From NCBI GenBank assembly GCA_963921825.1, contig OY997592.1:23129432-23193431 (forward strand): a stretch of 64,000 nt of DNA. Reading direction: 5' to 3'. This DNA is from Erodium maritimum. Taxonomy: Eukaryota > Streptophyta > Magnoliopsida > Geraniales > Geraniaceae. A model generated the notes under the pieces. The model had not been told where the DNA came from. It saw nothing but the letters and a program-made list of their open reading frames with translations, and searched no databases. Of the stretch, positions 59,392 to 64,000 are shown piece by piece. A program made the position numbers and the translations under genes. The first letter of the stretch is position 1, and the number at the start of each line of letters is the position of its first letter.

Positions 59392-62078
59392 ATTTAAAGC
59401 AACATGAGCACACAACTCAGCTCATTCCTTATTGTTGCAGCCGAAAATCACAAGGGAGAAGAGGAGAAGAGCTCATTTCTTGAGGAAGAAGAAAGGGAGG
59501 AAAGCTAGCATTTTGGAGCTTGTTCTTATTCCTTTTGCCTCCATTTTCCTTCCATCTTCATCATCTCACCTTCCTAGAGGTATGGATGCTCTCAACTCTT
59601 CATTTCATCTACTCTCCAATTAGGGTTTTTGTGGGTTTTTGACTTGAAGTTGAAGAACTAGTTTTTGGGTTGTTGCTTGGAGAAGAAGTAGTGAAGTAGG
59701 TTGCTTGGATTGTGTTTTTGGTTGAAGTTTTGATGAACCCATTGAGGGTGTTGTTGTTTGGAGACTTTTGATGAACATTTTGGAGTTAGAAGGACTTGGA
59801 AATGTGGTTTTTGATTTGATTTTCATGAAACTCGAGATGGGGAAGAAAGGGGGAGAACCTGGACTGGTTCGCTACGGAGCGTGACCCGGACCTGGCCCTG
59901 TGCCGGCACGGCAGGCCGCACGGAACGGGCCAGGTACCGGCACGGCGTGCTACGCGGAACAGGCGTGAGTCCGGCACGGAACCTCGCACGGTCCGTGTCA
60001 GACTCCGGGCCGGTGCGCCGCACTGTCCGTGCTGGTTACCGGGCCGGTTTGTGACACGGTCCGTGCCAGATTCCGGCACGGCCTGTGCTACGGTCAGGGC
60101 CACCTTCCGGATCAGACCTCTAGATCCAAAAACCCTTCCTTTTAGCCCATTTCGATTTCTAGATCACTTCTTTGACCTTGTTTCCATTGCTTGAGGGTTA
60201 TTTTGTAAATTTTGGTTGAGGAACACTCCGTTGGAGTACTAATTTTGGTATCGTTATGGTCCAAGACCGTGAGCCCGAGCTCAAGAGAAGGAAAGGCCTT
60301 GGACCCGAGCTAGAGAGACGAAGATCACTCCGGAACTCGTGTGAAGAACGGAGGAGGGACTAACCGGCTTTACAACAGAGTTTTAGAGGAAGACCACAAG
60401 GTAGGGAAAGTCCTAACTACTCGAGTATTTCATTACTAGTATGCCTATTAGGTTAATAAAATCGGAAAGGTCATAGAATTGCATATAGGATGCGAATAAC
60501 TAGAATAATCGTCTTTCAATTACTAATAACCGGATGTGTCTAGTATGCATGCATAGGATGAGAATAACTATTGTAACTTGCTTTCAATACTTGGGATTTG
60601 TTTTACTGGTAGAGAGGCCGTGATGAGCCCTCGAATTAGTTGTTGTGCTAGGTTCACATGCTTGGTTGCCTAGTTTGGATAAGATAAGAGTCTAACGAAA
60701 CTAGCTAAATCGTATGCTTGATTGATTGAATGTTTACATGATTGGTTGATTGATTGAATGATGTATGATTGAATGCTTGAACGGATGATCGAGTATGACT
60801 GGTTGTACCAAGGGGTATGATCAGGTGATCGATGGACCGATGGATCGTGACAGGTAAGTATAACGGTAAGTGTAAGGATTGAATGGATGTCTTTGGTGTG
60901 TTGTGGTGAAAGTGTGATTCGATAAGCGTTGGTTGGTTGATGTGTTATGGTGTGTTCCCTTGTTCTTATTCTTAAAATGTTTGGTTGTTCGGTATGGTAC
61001 TTACACCGGGGGGGGGGGGGGTAATCTGGTGGTGTTATAGTCGTTGGTGTTGGCAGATCCTGTGGGATAGTGGTTGGTTATTGAACCCTGCGGGGCATTG
61101 GTTACTAGATCCAGCGTGCATTGATTATTGGACCCTGCGGGGCATTGATTACTGGAGCCTGCGGGCATTGATTATTGGACCCTACGGGGCATTGATTTTG
61201 GAGCCTGCGGGCAATTTGATGGTTACCCTGTGGGGGAATGGTTACTTGTGGTTTCACCCAAGTGTATGCGTCCTACGGGAGCACTACCTTGGTTCCCTAT
61301 GACATATGGTCCTTTGGAGGCATTTCCGAGAATTCCGACGATAAGCGTCCCTTTGGGATGGTTTCCGGTGCCACGATGTATGTGCCTCCTCTGGACCGAG
61401 GAAAAATCTGATATGATATGGGTACTCTGGTGGATTGGAATATGGGAACCGATGTGACACCAGAATCTATCCGTGGATCGGAGGCTTGAGAAAGCAAGTG
61501 GTTGGTGTGTTATTAATTGTTCCCATTTTAGTAGTTATGATACGTTTATAGGATTTTTCATGGATCTTTTTAAGTTATTGCTATCCTTAAGAATATGGAA
61601 ATTTTCTCATTCATTATGAATATTAGCGTTCCATTGTTTAATAGTATTTAAAGTGTTACTAGCATTGCATTGTTAATCATATTTAAATCGTTAATTGCGT
61701 TATCTTGTTAAAGCACTTTTATTATTGATCTAAAGGTTGAGTTGTTTACGATTTTTCCTACTGAACGTAAGCTCACCCTTATGGTTTTCTGACTGTTTTT
61801 ACAAGCGTACCTGATGTCTAGTGAGTTCGAGGCTCGGGAGCTTTTGGATGTCTTGGGGATTTTTATAGAGTTGTGTTGGTCGGTTGTACTAAACATTGTT
61901 TATCTTACTCTTTATGTTGAGCTTTGACTCATATTTGAAGTTTTCGGATTATTTATTTACGAGTATTTGAGGGAGTTTATTTGAAATTATTGAAGGATTT
62001 ATCAATTGTTTATTATCTTTCTATTATTAACTCAGGTCATGTCTCGAGTCCGATCAAAACCGGATTCGTGGCTTGACA

Positions 62079-62440
62079 TAAACCTCCTCATGTAGATCCC
62101 TGTGGAGGAATGCGTTGTTCATGTCAAGTTCATACTATGGCCAATTACGAGAAGCTGCAATGACGAGTATGCATCTGATGGTGACCATCTTCATTATGAG
62201 TGCAAAAGTATCAGTGTATTCAACCTCTTCCACTTGAGTGTAACCCTTCGCGACGAGGCGGGCCTTGTAACGCTCAATGCTCCCATCTGAACAATACTTC
62301 ACTTAGTATACCCATTTAGAGTCGATGTCACGATTTCCTGTGGGAAGATCTGTCAAAGTCTAAGTGCGATTCCCTTCGAGGGATGCAATTTCTCGTGTCA
62401 TGGCCTCTCGCCCGTGTTCATTTTTGTTGAACATGAAAGG
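62079..62440 (-). pseudogene. Copia RT N-terminal remnant, continuation of 36421/46708
   Basis: The minus strand codes the N-terminal RT segment that precedes the part at 36066-36421: [40 protein letters not shown] and NNAFLHRDLHEEVY, with stop codons between. The frame joins exactly across the Tekay insertion at taaac, showing that 35260-36421 and this block were one copia element. Confidence 0.9.
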
Positions 62441-62755
62441 AATTTTTTTTTGTTGAACACGATGCACCAGAATCCTTTATACAATAAGGGGAGTTATTTT
62501 TGTTGAACACAGTGCATCATCGTCCTCTTATGTGTTTGGGTATCCAAAATCAAATCATATAGCTAATTGATCAAAGACATGGATAAGGGAACATCATCAT
62601 CTATATTATTACTTGGTTTATTTTCTATAGCTTAACCAAAATTGATTTTTTAACAAAAGTTGCAGTACTTTACTAATAATAAGAAATAAGAGTCATTACA
62701 ACGAGCAGAGCCTAGAAGATTTTTGTTCAAATAACTCCGAGACATATTGATCGTA
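62441..62755. other. Unassigned sequence between copia remnant and next LTR
   Basis: Contains two or three tttttgttgaacac-type repeats (about 62425-62505). No gene is seen. It may be diverged copia sequence upstream of RT. Confidence 0.35.
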
Positions 62756-63116
62756 TGTTATGATCATGACTTCTGGATTGCGTTATAGGACTCGAATATG
62801 CCATCACCATAGTGGATGATACGAGCTTGTTAAGAGAGAACTCGAAAACCTCATAGAGACCAAACAATTTATTTTAATTCTCAGTCTGTTTATTTCATTA
62901 TTCTCTATTGGTTTATATAGCCAAAGAGATTACTTGGAGCTTAAGTCCTAATACAACTTTAATTAGTAAACTACCCAACTTTCCCAAAACCTAATACAAC
63001 TCATTAACTAAAAAATATTAATAAAAAAGAAATCAAATCCCCACACCAAACCCTTGGTCGGCCACAATTAGTTGTGGGCTTATCCCACCTTGTACCGGTC
63101 TGTACGGTCCTTAACA
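62756..63116 (-). repeat. 3' LTR (361 bp)
   Basis: It starts tgttatgatcatgacttctg and ends ...gtacggtccttaaca. Over 205 bp it aligns collinearly with the copy at 63796-64000. Confidence 0.85.
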
Positions 63117-63127
63117 TCACCCCCATG
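63117..63127 (-). promoter_or_regulatory. Polypurine tract
   Basis: The minus strand reads catgggggtga directly before the LTR start tgttaagg. Confidence 0.7.
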
Positions 63128-63682
63128 CTCATGACGCTTGTCCTCAAGCGTATCAGGTTATCAGGTGGATCGATGTCCTTAGTAGTCACGCAGGCCGCTC
63201 CGTCCACCATCTCTTTTGCACCAGGTTTATGAAGATGTCTATAGAAGCTATCTCTTGATAAATACTTCGTCATAATGCGGGCAGCTCCCTCCACCACCGC
63301 ATATCCAATAACTGTTGCAAGCTGGACATCGAATTGTCATGTCCCTCCGACAGCTGCAGTAACTAGAACAATTTGTCAAGACTTTTCCAGAGCAATTGAT
63401 GCATGCTCAGAATCTGCATATTGATACTCCACTGCCGTGTTGATAATAAGAATCTTATGATGTGTCGGCAAAGACGCTCTATCGTCTTGATAGGGTGTCG
63501 AGGGTGTGTAGGTAGGCGTACCAAACAGGGACTCTATTTGGACAACCAAAACACATGTAGAATTGTCCTCTTAACAGGGCACCGGAGTCAAACAAGAACC
63601 GCCGATTAATTGGGGTTGAACTCTCCTCTGGTGGAATGACTGACCCCATATTGGACAACGCTTAAATCTGCACTGCCATGTC

Positions 63683-63772
63683 CTAAAACAAAGCCTTTGT
63701 CTCCTGCCGATCAGCAGCATAAGACTTCATGAATGATGCAAATTGCTGCTCAAAAGACATCTCAGGATCCAT
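63683..63772 (-). pseudogene. Short gag-like start
   Basis: Minus-strand frame MDPEMSFEQQFASFMKSYAA... of 29 residues ends at a stop. It begins 24 bp after the LTR end, just past the primer site, in the place of gag, but shows no capsid or zinc-knuckle motif. Further non-contiguous coding-like sequence (FLFDSGAL-type, near 63590) may be a protease trace. Confidence 0.4.
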
Positions 63773-63780
63773 AACGTATG

Positions 63781-63792
63781 GTTCTGATACCA
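63781..63792 (-). promoter_or_regulatory. tRNA-Met primer-binding site
   Basis: The minus strand reads TGGTATCAGAAC, three bases from the LTR start at 63796. Confidence 0.85.
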
Positions 63793-63795
63793 ATA

Positions 63796-64000
63796 TGTTA
63801 TGATCCTGACTTCTTGATCGCGTTATAGGACATGAATACGCCATCACCATGGTGGATGATACGAGCACGTTAAGAGAGAACTCGAAAACCTCGTAGAGAC
63901 CAAACAATTTATTTTAACTCTCAGTCTGTTTATTTCATTATCCTCTCTTGGTATATATAGCCAAGGAAGTTACTTAGAGCCCAAGTCTTAGTACAACTTT
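63796..64000 (-). repeat. 5' LTR (partial, cut by window end)
   Basis: It starts tgttatgatcctgacttcttg. The visible 205 bp match the start of the 3' LTR on the plus strand, including the tatatagcc word. Confidence 0.85.

Larger units (their letters stand above)
46709..62078 (+). mobile_element. Second Tekay LTR copy, solo-like, split by a copia element
   Basis: It starts TGTAAGAACCGCTCCCGG after taaac (46704-46708) and ends ...gtggcttgaca at 62078, followed by taaac (62079-62083) and the missing half of the copia RT. Removing the insert at 47117-59391 and one duplication leaves about 3.09 kb, collinear with the 5' LTR at 36422-39524. There is no internal region, so it behaves as a solo LTR. 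Confidence 0.9.
62756..64000 (-). mobile_element. Internally deleted LTR retrotransposon, minus orientation (runs off the window)
   Basis: Two LTR copies (62756-63116 and 63796 to the window end) bracket only 679 bp of internal sequence. The primer site, a short gag-like start and a polypurine tract are kept, but pol is missing. It is a non-autonomous (LARD- or TRIM-like) or deleted element. The 5-bp flank on the left is tcgta; the right flank is outside. Confidence 0.82.

Noticed and set aside
36422..62078. Reading 36422-62078 as one giant Tekay element with two LTRs
   Set aside because: A third, truncated LTR follows the polypurine tract at 45666, and the copia flank is duplicated at 45876-46708, so the second full LTR is a duplicated junction copy.

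Overview
This window is nuclear DNA from a flowering plant, dominated by nested, mostly dead transposable elements. The evidence is Ty3 chromovirus (Tekay/Del-type) and Ty1/copia LTR elements primed by initiator tRNA-Met, plant L1-type LINEs with a C-terminal RNase H, hAT- and MULE-like DNA elements, and one plant-specific aspartyl protease gene. The species cannot be named from the sequence. There is no bacterial-style operon, CRISPR array, rRNA gene or convincing tRNA gene.

Layout, left to right. 1-1134: 3' end and LTR of a plus-strand copia-type element. 1206-2876: copia solo LTR (minus). 3702-6623: Ty3 solo LTR (plus), inserted into a small minisatellite. 7231-10401: Ty3 LTR with its primer-binding site (minus), internal region lost. 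10466-11740: RT-less LINE-like retroposon with a perfect 15-bp target-site duplication (TSD). 12367-13833: the only intact host gene, an intronless aspartyl protease resembling ASPG1. 14289-19050: decayed LINE. 19403-22279: RT-less retroposon (minus) carrying a hAT MITE (20595-21343). 22496-22746: short retroposon with a perfect 12-bp TSD. 22936-25723: Ty3 solo LTR (minus). 27824-33822: hAT-like element that was itself entered by a LINE (27971-32629).

35.1-62.4 kb is one large nest. A minus-strand copia element (remnants 35255-36421 and 62079-62440) was entered by a Tekay-type element (TSD taaac at both outer edges). The copia/LTR junction was then duplicated (45876 onward), leaving a complete LTR+internal part (36422-45862) followed by a second copy of the junction and a solo-like LTR (46709-62078). 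That LTR was later split by a complete 12.3-kb copia element (47117-59391, TSD attta). The copia's own 3' LTR was entered by a MULE-like MITE (48109-49040, 9-bp TSD) and a Ty3 solo LTR (49087-51917, TSD cgtaa). The right edge (62756-64000) holds an internally deleted LTR element.

The protease gene is the only sequence with an intact, GC-rich, clearly constrained reading frame. No element has an intact set of proteins. The Tekay polyprotein is the least decayed: essentially one frame over 4.7 kb, broken by ten stop codons and no obvious frameshift after its N terminus. I found no convincing new biochemical system. What is notable is the readable insertion history, an illegitimate recombination scar, an ORF1-less LINE family, and several RT-less retroposons with clear TSDs. 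All boundaries come from reading the sequence by eye. Family names rest on motifs, not database searches.
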